Source: Rivularia sp. PCC 7116 (lineage in GTDB: Bacteria > Cyanobacteriota > Cyanobacteriia > Cyanobacteriales > Nostocaceae). From it: a stretch of 64,000 bases of DNA. The notes beneath the pieces were generated by a model. It saw nothing but the letters and a program-made list of their open reading frames with translations, had not been told where the DNA came from and did not search any database. The stretch spans positions 6,667,001 to 6,731,000 of the forward strand of contig NC_019678.1 in assembly GCF_000316665.1 (NCBI RefSeq). Reading direction: 5' to 3'. Below are positions 45,401 to 52,384 of this stretch, one piece after another. Position numbers and translations under genes: made by a program. Each line of letters starts with the position of its first letter. The stretch's first letter is position 1.

Positions 45401-46416
45401 TAGCTATCATCGAACATGGTGTAGCAGCAAGCGGAGACGGTGAAACACCAGGACAGTTTCCACAAGTTAGCGGTTTGTCTTTCAGCTTTGATGAAAGCTT
45501 ACCTGCTGGCGATAGAGTACAATCCTTAGCGGTTGTCGATGAAGATGGCGAAGTTATCGACGTAATTGCTAAAGACGGCGAATTACAGGGTGATGCAAGT
45601 CGTACCTTCCGTCTTGTAACCTTAAGCTTCTTAGCTAATGACGATGATGGTGATGGATTTGGTGGTGATGGATATCCCTTCCCACAAGGAGAAAGCGCAA
45701 ATCGGGTTGATTTAACTTTAGAGGATACAGATCCTCGTACAGGTGCAGCAACCTTTGCTCCCGATGGTTCCGAACAAGATGCTTTAGCTGAATTCTTAGC
45801 GGCAAACTTCTCTGAAGAAAACCCCTTCAGTGAAGAAGATGTTGCACCAGAATTAGATATGCGGATTCAAAATCTTGAGTTCCGTGAAGATACTGTGTTA
45901 GGTGACATAGCGTCAACTCCCATTATCACTCAGGAAGTTGATGGAACTACAGTTGAAGCTATCGACTTAACTGGTTTCGATGCTCAACCAACAGTAGCAG
46001 TTAATTACACCATCACTCGAGAAGCTGCATTTGACAACGAAGTTTACTTCTACGCAGTTGACGATATCAATGGTAGTGTAAATGGAGTTAATGTTGGCGA
46101 TGCTAACTACGTCGAAGAAGCTTTGAAACAGCTTGTTTCTCCTGAGTTCTCCACTACTAACGGTGATATAGAGAGCGGAAACGTTGAATTTAACGCAGGT
46201 TCTATCGTTGTTCCTGTAATTATCGCTGATGGTACTTTTGCAGAAGCATTAAGCGGTGCAGCAGAAGTTTACTTCCCATACTTGGGTGCTAACAGTGATG
46301 GTTTCGACCACATTAGATTCAATGACACTACCAATACCTTTGAATTTGAAGATTTAGCTAACGGTGGTGACCAAGATTTCAACGATATCACTATTACCAT
46401 TAACAGCATTGCTTAA
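36439..46416 (+). CDS. Giant exported multi-enzyme phosphohydrolase (nuclease, phytase-like, 5'-nucleotidase, DUF4114)
   Basis: This 3325-residue protein is a chain of enzymes. Residues 1-210 form a beta-sandwich; 213-410 a lamin-tail domain; 420-500 an OB-like domain; 682-982 an endonuclease/exonuclease/phosphatase (GLQEI, GDLNEFE near 895, SDHDPL near 969). Residues 987-1490 are a choice-of-anchor-I domain like atypical cyanobacterial PhoA. RTX repeats fill 1494-1556. A second choice-of-anchor-I spans 1608-2513, split by a phytase-like esterase domain (about 1847-2250; LSGLHYDG, VPDRGPNG). A 5'-nucleotidase covers 2517-3154 (HTADQEGG, GNHEFD near 2615, KNGGGIRDN). DUF4114 is at 3185-3325. 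No Sec signal is present, and RTX plus C-terminal module suggest type I secretion. Its likely role is releasing phosphate from extracellular DNA, nucleotides and esters. Activity is inferred. Confidence 0.88.
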   Translation: MANIAFDLRNSSSQNLTSFTNNSPTFSSAGDGFGKFQRGVSTSIPFSVLDDSAVGFPADNLGIIPETNTDAFFGATDTENGDNTGAVNAVWEFDISGASNLSLSIDTGAMGDFEADDSFSWTYQIDGGTVNTAFTGSADEADSFTYTLADGDTFTLDDPMKVDGTTLSNNLQTLTTPITGTGSTLALTLTAQTNGGSEAFAFQNILIEGDTAPTPANLVISEIMYNPNSSEDDWEWVEVYNAGGSTADLSGYVIDDGNNSFQTAANIASGSIAAGETAILYNVDDVAVADFEAAWGTGINLIGVTNWGAMGLNNGGDRVSLWSNFTDYSGDEATFANVIDTVEFDDDGTVWPSDNGSASIYLTDLSADNNVGTNWALSTESGATPAGSGYMSFAAGGNSGGDVGSPGGTITNTPTPTPAKIYEIQGESHTSPLVDQLVTTLGVVTAVDDDGFYLQDATGDDNDATSDAIFVFTDSNPTVEVGNHVEVTGTVSEFFPGGESTGNLSTTQISGSPTVNVVYSVDALPAATIIGAGGRVPPSENIDDDAFASFEPETDGIDFFESIEGMRVTAQDAAAVAPTNRFGEIFTVVDNGNGATGISERGTLNISPDDFNPEKVQIDTDSDISGFDIPEVNVGAKLGDVTGVVGYSFGNFEIYPTEDFTANVVDSTIEPETTAIEGNADKLTVASYNVLNLDPNDSDGDTDVADGRFDAIASQIVNNLKTPDIIGLQEIQDNSGSGDDGVTSADQTLQDLVDAIAAAGGPTYSFIDNTFIGNNTSGGQPGGNIRTAFLYNTNRVDLVDGSVETIEGDGFAGSRLPLVAKFTFNGEEVSVVNNHFSSKGGSSPILGVEQPFEARQEEVAVNGSLDERQAQSQAVKGYVDGILEENADANVVVLGDLNEFEFVSPVETLADSLTNLTETVSEDERYSFIFQGNSQSLDHILVSDNLTDTAEFDIVHVNSEFADTDEKASDHDPLVASLSFSKENMDKINLSQIGTYTSEDGAEIVAHDPTTQRLFVTTGDTVEIIDISNPSNPTKFGEIDLSTIGTFVGGGSNSVAVYNGIVAVAVEANTAQDNGVVAFYNTDGILQNSVEVGALPDMLTFTPDGMKVIVANEGEPNDDYTVDPEGSISIVDISGGVGSATVITAGFAGFNDDLETLKADGVRIFGERAGGTDATVAEDLEPEYIAVSPDGTKAFVTLQENNAVAVLDIASATVEAIKPLGFKDYNAEGNGIDASNRDDGINIQNWPVFGMYQPDAINSFEVDGNTYYITANEGDARIRPDGDIEDADGNVITEEGDIFNEEERIKDVTLDPTAFPNAAELQEDENLGRLKITNTLGDTDGDGDFDELYSYGGRSFSIWNDKGELVFDSADAIAQITAEQVPELFNANGGDTEEFDERSDDKGAEPESVTVGMVQGKPYGFIGLERTGGVLVYDLSNPSEPEFQQYITTEGDIAPEGLEFIAADESPNGKPMLAVANEVSNTTTLYEIFDNTFSGDDGDNTITGNDTNDFIDAGAGNDTINPGTGNDIVNAGPGDDTIVGGQGDNQIDGGEGIDTVTYDGNRTDFDIERIGDQIKVGSNTDTLTNVEFLEFNDGTIDTADIKSTSTDKINLSQIGTYTSEDGAEIVAHDPTTQRLFVTTGDTVEIIDISNPSNPTKFGEIDLSTIGSFVGGGANSVAVYNGIVAVAVEANTAQDNGVVAFYNTDGVLQNSIEVGALPDMLTFTPDGMKVIVANEGEPNDDYTVDPEGSISIVDISGGVGSATVMTAGFAGFNDQKQALINKGVRIFGPNATVAQDLEPEYIAVSADGSTAIVTLQENNAIAVVDIETATVADVLPLGVKDHSKGQPTLTQYEFSNLPVLGTTATTNPEDSTQTTAGQDILLGGLSGLHYDGIAANGNLKFVTVPDRGPNGNSSDVDGDDANERPFALPDYQAQVVTFELNEATGAIENLRQIGLTRQDGTPITGLPNIPGVDEEPVDLFGNLLGYDEFGADLEGVVINPADGSYWMVDEYRPAIYNFDFTGKLINRFVPEGTGDLGGQPAGTFGSETLPAEYSSRRPNRGFEAVALDTDNGILYSFIQTPLANPDRDASDNSDVIRILGIDPATGNPVSEYVYLLEDPAVRDGGRVDKIGDAVYVGDGKFKVIERDSAVGENAKKFIFEIDLTGATNLLAADAPALMAGKTLEQHTADELVAQDINPVEKTKVTNLPSIGYQAGDKPEGLTMLPDGRLAVLNDNDFGLLDNDIPVDGTVPINPNPTPVVLGIIDFPEGNQLDASNRDGEIDIKNHPILGLYQPDAISSFEVDGKTYYITANEGDARDYDGFSEEARVGDDEIVLDPTAYPDAANLKQDENLGRLKTTTTLGDYDGDGDVDQIFSYGGRSFSIWDGVGNLVFDSGDQIAEITASQTPEFFNANNGDPDDFDSRSDDKGAEPESVTVGMVDGKPYGFIGLERAGGGVLVYDLSNPSAPVFNQYIRTEGDIAPEGLQFIAAEDSPNGKAMLAVANEVSNTTTLYDIAVSDFTLQLLHTADQEGGIPALEDAPNFSAVLNALKNEDADGDGIVDYENTLTLSSGDAYIPGIFLDASEDESLADLLGKEGKGRSDIIIQNELGFQAIALGNHEFDLGTEFIASVIAPDEAYPGANFPYLSSNLDASTDANLAPLVTPDGQEASDIAGKIAGNTIVTVNGEKIGVVGATTPTLASISSPEGVTISPENPEDIAALAAEIQASVDSLLAANPDINKVVLISHMQQIAIEEQLAGLLKNVDIIMAGGSNTLLSDSTDRLRDGDTSQGVYPIVKTDADGKPVAVVNTDGNYKYVGRLVVDFDADGNIIPASIDPNISGAYATDEAGVAAVGGTPDPEIVAITDALSEVIADLEGNFFGVTDTFLNGTRGSVRTEETNLGNLTADANLAIAKQTDSSVVISIKNGGGIRDNIGRVVTPAGSTEPEFLAPEANELAGKPEGGISEVDIKNTLRFNNGLTLLTASAEELLAIIEHGVAASGDGETPGQFPQVSGLSFSFDESLPAGDRVQSLAVVDEDGEVIDVIAKDGELQGDASRTFRLVTLSFLANDDDGDGFGGDGYPFPQGESANRVDLTLEDTDPRTGAATFAPDGSEQDALAEFLAANFSEENPFSEEDVAPELDMRIQNLEFREDTVLGDIASTPIITQEVDGTTVEAIDLTGFDAQPTVAVNYTITREAAFDNEVYFYAVDDINGSVNGVNVGDANYVEEALKQLVSPEFSTTNGDIESGNVEFNAGSIVVPVIIADGTFAEALSGAAEVYFPYLGANSDGFDHIRFNDTTNTFEFEDLANGGDQDFNDITITINSIA
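39394..39885 (+). repeat. Internal direct repeat of the giant gene, first copy
   Basis: The stretch coding KINLSQIGTYTSEDGAEIVA through VDISGGVGSATV is near-identical at the DNA level to 41260-41751. Most differences are silent, which indicates a recent duplication or ongoing gene conversion. Confidence 0.85.
40918..41105 (+). repeat. RTX calcium-binding nonapeptide repeats
   Basis: About six GGxGxDxUx-like units are encoded: AGAGNDTIN, PGTGNDIVN, AGPGDDTIV, GGQGDNQID, GGEGIDTV. They bind calcium outside the cell and are typical of type I secreted proteins. They lie in the middle of the protein between its two choice-of-anchor-I domains. Confidence 0.85.
41260..41751 (+). repeat. Internal direct repeat of the giant gene, second copy
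   Basis: This is the partner of 39394-39885. It begins the second choice-of-anchor-I domain, and the two copies diverge sharply after the GVGSAT-encoding part. Confidence 0.85.
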
Positions 46417-46500
46417 TTGAAAGGACGGAATCTGGTTTATTCCTCAATCAATACATGAGAAATAAACTCCAGTTCAAAAAGTAAGCTATTAATTTATTCA

Positions 46501-46538
46501 CACCCAGTAAACTGGCGGTTTGCTGGGTGTTTTTTTTA
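46501..46538 (+). terminator. Rho-independent terminator of the giant gene
   Basis: CACCCAGTAAAC pairs with GTTTGCTGGGTG across a five-base loop (one G-T pair), followed by eight T. It lies 85 bases after the stop codon. Confidence 0.9.
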
Positions 46539-46600
46539 TTAAAATAACTTACAAAGAGAATATCCAAATAATTTTTTTTTAGCATATAAGCAAATCATGC

Positions 46601-46706
46601 GGGAGCATCCCAATGTTGAACAAATACTTTATCCGACACCCTGGAAGGGTGCGGCTACAAAAACGAAGCCCACCTGCATGGGCTTTTTGCGAAATTGGAT
46701 GCTCCC
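46601..46706. mobile_element. MITE-like element with GGGAGCATCC ends (short copy)
   Basis: The ends GGGAGCATCC (46601) and GGATGCTCCC (46697) are inverted repeats. The inner CCGACACCCTGGAAGGGTGCGG and GAAGCCCACCTGCATGGGCT match, in reverse orientation, words of the element at 21371-21542. It is non-coding. Confidence 0.7.
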
Positions 46707-46731
46707 AATCATACTTTTAATCAGCAACGCC
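46707..46731. mobile_element. Isolated end of MITE family 2
   Basis: CATACTTTTAATCAGCAACG is the reverse complement of the left end of the element at 32874 (GGCGTTGCTGATTAAAAG). No other half is visible nearby. Confidence 0.55.
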
Positions 46732-46967
46732 AAAATTTTAGTTTTTTGAAGCTGATAATAATAGTCATTTTTAATAAAAATAAAATAAGTCAAATCATCA
46801 TGAATCTAAAATCAACATGATTATTTATAATCCGAATTTTTATTTGTAAAACTTCAGATAATTCTAAGGAAATAACTTCTTAACTTAAAAATTAAACAAT
46901 TGTAAATAGTATTTCAGTATATTAGCGGATTAAAAACTTCCTGATATGCTGCAACTGCAACTGTTCG

Positions 46968-47001
46968 CGTAACCTGGTAAAACCTGAAAGTAGCTTAATT
47001 A
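46968..47001 (+). promoter_or_regulatory. Candidate Pho-box-like repeats before the PhoX gene
   Basis: CGTAACCT at 46968 and TAAAACCT at 46978 are direct repeats ten bases apart, and CTTAATTA follows at 46994. They resemble the cyanobacterial Pho box PyTTAAPyPy(T/A), with seven, six and eight of eight positions fitting. The spacing is not the classical 11 bases. The group lies about 80 bases before the start codon, a sensible place for SphR/PhoB. Confidence 0.4.
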
Positions 47002-47083
47002 AAGAGTATTTTTAGCTACTTTTATTATTTCATTTGCCAGACCAAATATAAATTCCATTAAAGAGGAGAATCGAGTTTATTTC

Positions 47084-50000
47084 ATGGCAAACACTCCATT
47101 CGACACTAACGAACAAGCTCAATTAAAAGGTCTCAATGGTTACGAAGTTGACCCAATATTTACCGTTGGTGAAAGCATCAATACTTACACACCTCCTGGT
47201 ATTCTTGATGGTTTGGGTGCTTACTCCCTTTCTGATGATACCGTTCGCATTTTAGCTAACCACGAGTTTAGTTCTTCTCTAGGTTACGAATATACCCTGA
47301 AAAACGGAGCTTCCATACCTGGAGCTCGTGTCAGCTACTTTGATATTGATAAAGAAAGTCGCCAAATTGTTGGTTCTGGTTTAGCTTACGACACAATTAT
47401 TAACCGTCAAGGTGAAGTTGTAGACGAAGCATCTGACTTGGAATTTGGCGGTTTGAACCGTCTATGTTCTGCTCAATACATTGAGATGCACCAATTTGGT
47501 GACGGTATTGGGTTAGAAGATGGTATGTTCTTCACCGGTGAAGAAACAAGAGATGGTGGTACTGAGTTTGTAGTTGATACTGCAACTAACACCATGTACG
47601 CTGTACCCTGGATGGGTCGTGCTGGTTGGGAAAGTGTTACCGAGTTAGATACAGGTGATACTGAAAAAGTTGCAATTTTAATCGGTGATGACCGTCCAGC
47701 TGCTCCTTTATTAATGTACGTTGGCACTAAAGATAGAACTGAAGGTGCTGGCTTCTTAGAGCGTAATGGTCTTGTAAATGGTAAGGTTTACGCTTGGAAA
47801 GCTGATAGCGGCGAAACTTCACCAGAAGAATTCAAGGGAACCTTTGAAAGTCGTGATGGTAGCTGGGTTGAAATTGATATTTACGACCCCAGCCAAGCAG
47901 GTTCTGCTGTAGATTCTGATGATGAAGATAGCAGCATCCAAAACGAACTTGGTTATGATGCAGACGGCTTTGCAACTCAAGCTCAACAAGATGCATTAGC
48001 TGCTGCTGCTGGTGCCTTTACTTTCTCTCGTCCTGAAGATGTAGCAACTAATCCTGAAGATGGAACTGTTGCAGTAATGGCTTCCACTGGTCGTGGTAGT
48101 ATTTTCCCTTCAGATGATTGGGGTACTACTTATAAAATCGATGTTGATTTCAACAACATTGAGTCAGGTGATATCACTGCTAAACTTGACATCCTTTACG
48201 ATGGCGATGATGCAGGTAATGGACAATTTGCAGGTCCTGACTTTGGTCTACGTAGCCCTGACAACTTAGAATGGGCTAAAGACGGTTCTATTTATCTCCA
48301 AGAAGACCGTTCTACAAGTAACTTTGGTCTAACTTCTAAAGAAGAAGCTTCCATCTGGAAATTAGACCCCGACACTGGTAAATTGACTCGTGTTGGTCAA
48401 GTTGACCGTGATGCAGTTCCTGCTGGTCAAACCGACCCTAGTCCCAACGATATTGGTAACTGGGAAACCTCCGGTATTATTGACGTTTCCAGATTTTTTG
48501 GTGAAGAACCCGGTCAATTATTCATCTTTGATGTTCAAGCTCACAGCTTGAGAGATGGTGTAATTGAAGATGCTAACTTGGTTCAAGGTGGTCAATTAGC
48601 ATTCTTGAAAAATCCCCTTGAGACAATTAATGAACTCTCTGAGGAAAATACCTTTGATACAGACTCTCCCGCTCAAATGGAGGGTCTCAATGGTTATAAT
48701 GTTGACCCCGTTTTCACAGTAGGTGAAAGCTTCAACACTGGTACCCAAACTTATACTCCTCCTGGTATCTTGGATGGTTTAGGTGCTTATGCTAAGGATG
48801 ATGATACCGTTCGCGTTTTGGCTAACCACGAGTTAAGAGCATCTCAAGGTTATGCTTACCAGTTAGAAAACGGAACATTCTTAACTGGCGCTAGAATTAG
48901 CTACTTCGACATCAACAAAGAAACTCGCGAAATCGAAGATGTTGGTTTAGCTTACGATACAATCATCAACCGTCAAGGTGAAGTTGTAGACGAAGCTTCT
49001 GACCTGGAATTTGGTGGTCTAAATCGTCTATGTTCTGCTCAATACATTGGTATGCACCAATTTGGTAATGGTATTGGGTTAGAAGATGGTATGTTCTTCA
49101 CCGGAGAAGAAACAGGTGGTGGTACTGAGTTTGTAGTTGATACTGCAACTAACACCTTGTACGCTGTCCCCTGGATGGGTCGCGCTGCTTGGGAAAGCGT
49201 TACCGAACTAGATACCGGAAATACCGAAAACGTAGCTATTCTGATTGGTGATGACCGTGGTGGTGCGCCTCTATTAATGTATGTTGGTACCAAAGATAGA
49301 AGTGAAGGTGCTGGCTTCTTAGAGCGCAACGGTCTTACAAACGGTAAAGTTTACGCTTGGGTTGCTGATAGCGGTGAAACTTCACCCGAAGAATTCAACG
49401 GAACTTTTGAAAGTCGTACTGGTAACTGGGCTGAAATCGACTTCTACCGTCCCGATCTTGCAGGTACAGAAGGTTATGACGCTGATGGTTTTGCTACTCA
49501 AGAAAAGCAAGACGAGTTAGCTGAAACCGCAGGTGCATTTGCATTCTCTCGTCCTGAAGACGTAGCAACAAACCCCGAAGATGGAACTGTTGCAGTAATG
49601 GCTTCTACTGGTCGTAGTAGCTTGTTCCCTTCAGATGTTTGGGGTACTACTTATGAAATCGATGTTGATTTTAACAACATTGCTACTGGTGATATTACTG
49701 CTGAATTAAACATCCTTTACGATGGGGATGATGCAGGTGCAGGACAATTTGAAGGTTCTGACTTTGGTTTGCGTAGCCCCGACAACTTGGAATGGGCAAA
49801 GGACGGCTTTATCTATCTTCAAGAAGACCGTTCCACAGGTGAATTTGGTCAAACTTCTGGAGAAGAAGCTTCCATCTGGCGTTTGGACCCTGCTTCTGGT
49901 GATTTACTTCGTGTCAGCCAAATTAATCGCGATGCAGTTCCTGAAGGTCAAACCGACAGCGACCCCACTGACATTGGTGATTGGGAAACTTCCGGTATCA

Positions 50001-52228
50001 TGGATGTTTCTAGCTTGTTTGGCGAAGAACCTGGTGATTTGTTCTTGTTTGACGTTCAAGCTCACAGCATCCGTGACGGTATTATAGAGGACGCTAACTT
50101 GGTTCAAGGTGGTCAGTTAGCATTCTTAGAAAATTCCCTTGAAACAGTTAATGACCTTTCACCAGAGAACAGTTTTGATACTGAATCTCCCGCTCAGATG
50201 AAGGGTGTTGAAGGTTCTGGTTATAGCGTTGACCCCATCTTCACAGTGGGTGAAAGCTTCAACACTGGAACACAGGTTTACACACCTCCCGGTATCTTGG
50301 ATGGTTTAGGTGCTTTTGCTTTAGATGAAGATACCGTTCGCGTTTTAGCTAACCATGAGTTAAGAGCTTCTCAAGGTTATGCTTACCAACTAGAAAACGG
50401 AACCTTCTTAACTGGTTCAAGAATTAGCTACTTCGACATCAACAAAGAAACCCGCGAATTAGAAGATGTTGGTTTAGCTTACGATACAATCATCAACCGT
50501 CAAGGTGAAGTTGTAGACGAAGCATCTGACTTGGACTTTGGCGCTTTGAACCGTCTATGTTCCGCTCAGTACATGGAAGCTCACCAATTTGGTGAAGGTA
50601 TCGGTTTAGAAGATGGTATGTTCTTCACCGGTGAAGAAAGCTACGGTGGTACAGAGTTTGTAGTTGATACTGCAACTGATACCTTGTACGCTGTACCTTG
50701 GATGGGTCGTGCTGGTTGGGAAAGTGTTACTGAGTTAGATACTGGTAATACCGAAAACGTGGCAATTCTTATCGGTGATGACCGTGGTGGTGCGCCTCTA
50801 TTAATGTACGTTGGTACCAAAGATAGAAGTGCAAATGCTAGCTTCTTAGAGCGTAACGGTCTTGCAAATGGTAAGGTTTACGCTTGGAAAGCTGATAGCG
50901 GTGAAACCTCACCAGAAGAATTTAACGGTACTTTTGAAAGCCGTAATGGTAGCTGGGTTGAAATTGATATTTACGACCCCAGCCAAGCAGGTACTGCTAG
51001 TTCACAAGATGAACTTGGTTACGATGCTGATGGATTTGCTACTCAAGCTCAACAGGATATGTTGGCTGAAGATGCAGGTGCTTTCGCATTCTCTCGTCCT
51101 GAAGATGTAGCAACAAATCCAGAAGATGGAACTGTTGCAGTAATGGCTTCCACTGGTCGCGGTAGTTTGTTCCCTTCAGACGATTGGGGTACTACTTACA
51201 AGATTGATGTTGACTTTAACAACATTGCTACTGGTGATATTACTGCTAAACTTGACATCCTTTACGATGGGGATGATGCAGGTGCAGGACAGTTTGAAGG
51301 GCCTGACTTTGGTTTGCGTAGCCCTGACAACTTAGAATGGGCTGATGATGGCTTTATTTATCTTCAGGAAGACCGCTCTACAGGTGAATTTGGTCAAACT
51401 TCTGGAGAAGAAGCTTCTATTTGGCGTTTAAATCCTCTTTCTGGTGAGTTAAATCGCGTATCTCAAATTGACCGTAGTGCAGTTCCTGCCGGTCAAACAG
51501 ATGGCGACCCTGATGATATTGGTGACTGGGAAACTTCCGGTATTACCGATGTTTCCAGCTTGTTTGGTGAAGAAGCTGGCGAATTATTCTTGTTTGACAT
51601 TCAAGCTCACAGCTTGAGAGATGGTGTAATTGAAGAGCAAAACTTGGTTCAAGGTGGTCAACTTGCATTCTTAAATGTTGACACACCTGTTGATTCACCC
51701 GTTCAAGAAGTAATCAACAGCTTAAACGAAACACCAATCGCAACTGTAGTTGATGGTGAGAACACAGTTGAAATGATTGACCTTACCGACTTATCCGGTC
51801 AGGTAACAGTAAATTACACCATTAGCAGAGAAGCAGATTTCAATAACGAAGTTTACTTCTACGCTGTTGATGATATTACTGGAAGCATTGGTGATGTAGC
51901 AGTTGGTGACGAAAATTACCTGAATACTGCTTTAAACAACTTGATATCTCCTGGATTCTCTACCAGCGATGACAATACAGAATCAGGAAGTGTTGAATTT
52001 GAAGCTGGTTCTTTAGTTCTGCCAATGATTATTGCTGACGGAACTTTGGAAGAAGCACTTAGTGGAGATGCGAATGTCTACTTACCTTACATGGGTACTA
52101 GTGATAGCGATGGCTTCGACCACATCAAGATGTTAGATGCTAACACCTTCGGCTTTGAAGATTTACCCAATGGTGGTGACCAAGACTTTAACGATATCAC
52201 TATCAAAATTGATAGCTTTACCGTGTAA
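47084..52228 (+). CDS. Triple PhoX (DUF839) alkaline phosphatase with DUF4114 C-terminus
   Basis: The 1714-residue protein holds three PhoX/DUF839-type phosphatase domains in a row, at about residues 1-520, 522-1026 and 1028-1540, each with an ANHE motif, GLNRLCSAQY or ALNRLCSAQY, a FTGEE motif, FSRPEDVATNPEDG and RSPDNLEWA. PhoX enzymes use Ca and Fe to split phosphomonoesters outside the cytoplasm. Residues about 1550-1714 are a DUF4114 module ending NGGDQDFNDITIKIDS, very like that of the giant protein upstream. There is no Tat or Sec signal, unlike classical PhoX, so a C-terminal type I export signal is likely. All three domains keep the core motifs, so all may be active. Confidence 0.88.
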   Translation: MANTPFDTNEQAQLKGLNGYEVDPIFTVGESINTYTPPGILDGLGAYSLSDDTVRILANHEFSSSLGYEYTLKNGASIPGARVSYFDIDKESRQIVGSGLAYDTIINRQGEVVDEASDLEFGGLNRLCSAQYIEMHQFGDGIGLEDGMFFTGEETRDGGTEFVVDTATNTMYAVPWMGRAGWESVTELDTGDTEKVAILIGDDRPAAPLLMYVGTKDRTEGAGFLERNGLVNGKVYAWKADSGETSPEEFKGTFESRDGSWVEIDIYDPSQAGSAVDSDDEDSSIQNELGYDADGFATQAQQDALAAAAGAFTFSRPEDVATNPEDGTVAVMASTGRGSIFPSDDWGTTYKIDVDFNNIESGDITAKLDILYDGDDAGNGQFAGPDFGLRSPDNLEWAKDGSIYLQEDRSTSNFGLTSKEEASIWKLDPDTGKLTRVGQVDRDAVPAGQTDPSPNDIGNWETSGIIDVSRFFGEEPGQLFIFDVQAHSLRDGVIEDANLVQGGQLAFLKNPLETINELSEENTFDTDSPAQMEGLNGYNVDPVFTVGESFNTGTQTYTPPGILDGLGAYAKDDDTVRVLANHELRASQGYAYQLENGTFLTGARISYFDINKETREIEDVGLAYDTIINRQGEVVDEASDLEFGGLNRLCSAQYIGMHQFGNGIGLEDGMFFTGEETGGGTEFVVDTATNTLYAVPWMGRAAWESVTELDTGNTENVAILIGDDRGGAPLLMYVGTKDRSEGAGFLERNGLTNGKVYAWVADSGETSPEEFNGTFESRTGNWAEIDFYRPDLAGTEGYDADGFATQEKQDELAETAGAFAFSRPEDVATNPEDGTVAVMASTGRSSLFPSDVWGTTYEIDVDFNNIATGDITAELNILYDGDDAGAGQFEGSDFGLRSPDNLEWAKDGFIYLQEDRSTGEFGQTSGEEASIWRLDPASGDLLRVSQINRDAVPEGQTDSDPTDIGDWETSGIMDVSSLFGEEPGDLFLFDVQAHSIRDGIIEDANLVQGGQLAFLENSLETVNDLSPENSFDTESPAQMKGVEGSGYSVDPIFTVGESFNTGTQVYTPPGILDGLGAFALDEDTVRVLANHELRASQGYAYQLENGTFLTGSRISYFDINKETRELEDVGLAYDTIINRQGEVVDEASDLDFGALNRLCSAQYMEAHQFGEGIGLEDGMFFTGEESYGGTEFVVDTATDTLYAVPWMGRAGWESVTELDTGNTENVAILIGDDRGGAPLLMYVGTKDRSANASFLERNGLANGKVYAWKADSGETSPEEFNGTFESRNGSWVEIDIYDPSQAGTASSQDELGYDADGFATQAQQDMLAEDAGAFAFSRPEDVATNPEDGTVAVMASTGRGSLFPSDDWGTTYKIDVDFNNIATGDITAKLDILYDGDDAGAGQFEGPDFGLRSPDNLEWADDGFIYLQEDRSTGEFGQTSGEEASIWRLNPLSGELNRVSQIDRSAVPAGQTDGDPDDIGDWETSGITDVSSLFGEEAGELFLFDIQAHSLRDGVIEEQNLVQGGQLAFLNVDTPVDSPVQEVINSLNETPIATVVDGENTVEMIDLTDLSGQVTVNYTISREADFNNEVYFYAVDDITGSIGDVAVGDENYLNTALNNLISPGFSTSDDNTESGSVEFEAGSLVLPMIIADGTLEEALSGDANVYLPYMGTSDSDGFDHIKMLDANTFGFEDLPNGGDQDFNDITIKIDSFTV

Positions 52229-52281
52229 TTAAAGTCTAAAACTGTTGAATTGTAGTATTTCAGTTTAGCTAAAGTTCCCCT

Positions 52282-52311
52282 AACCGGCTTCTTTTAGGAG
52301 TCGGTTTTTTT
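52282..52311 (+). terminator. Terminator after the triple PhoX gene
   Basis: AACCGGCT pairs with AGTCGGTT, enclosing TCTTTTAGG, and is followed by seven T. It lies about 55 bases after the stop codon. Confidence 0.8.
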
Positions 52312-52384
52312 ATGCTAATTGTTAGTTGTTAATGGTTAACTAAATAATTGATAATTGTTAACGGATAATTATTTATTGTTCGCC

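Larger units (their letters stand above)
46539..47083. other. Intergenic region between the two phosphatase genes
   Basis: The gap contains a mobile element copy, a half-MITE end and AT-rich promoter DNA with Pho-box-like repeats, all listed separately. AAAGAGGAGAA lies 15-20 bases before the next start codon. With the terminator upstream, the two large genes are probably transcribed separately. Confidence 0.5.
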
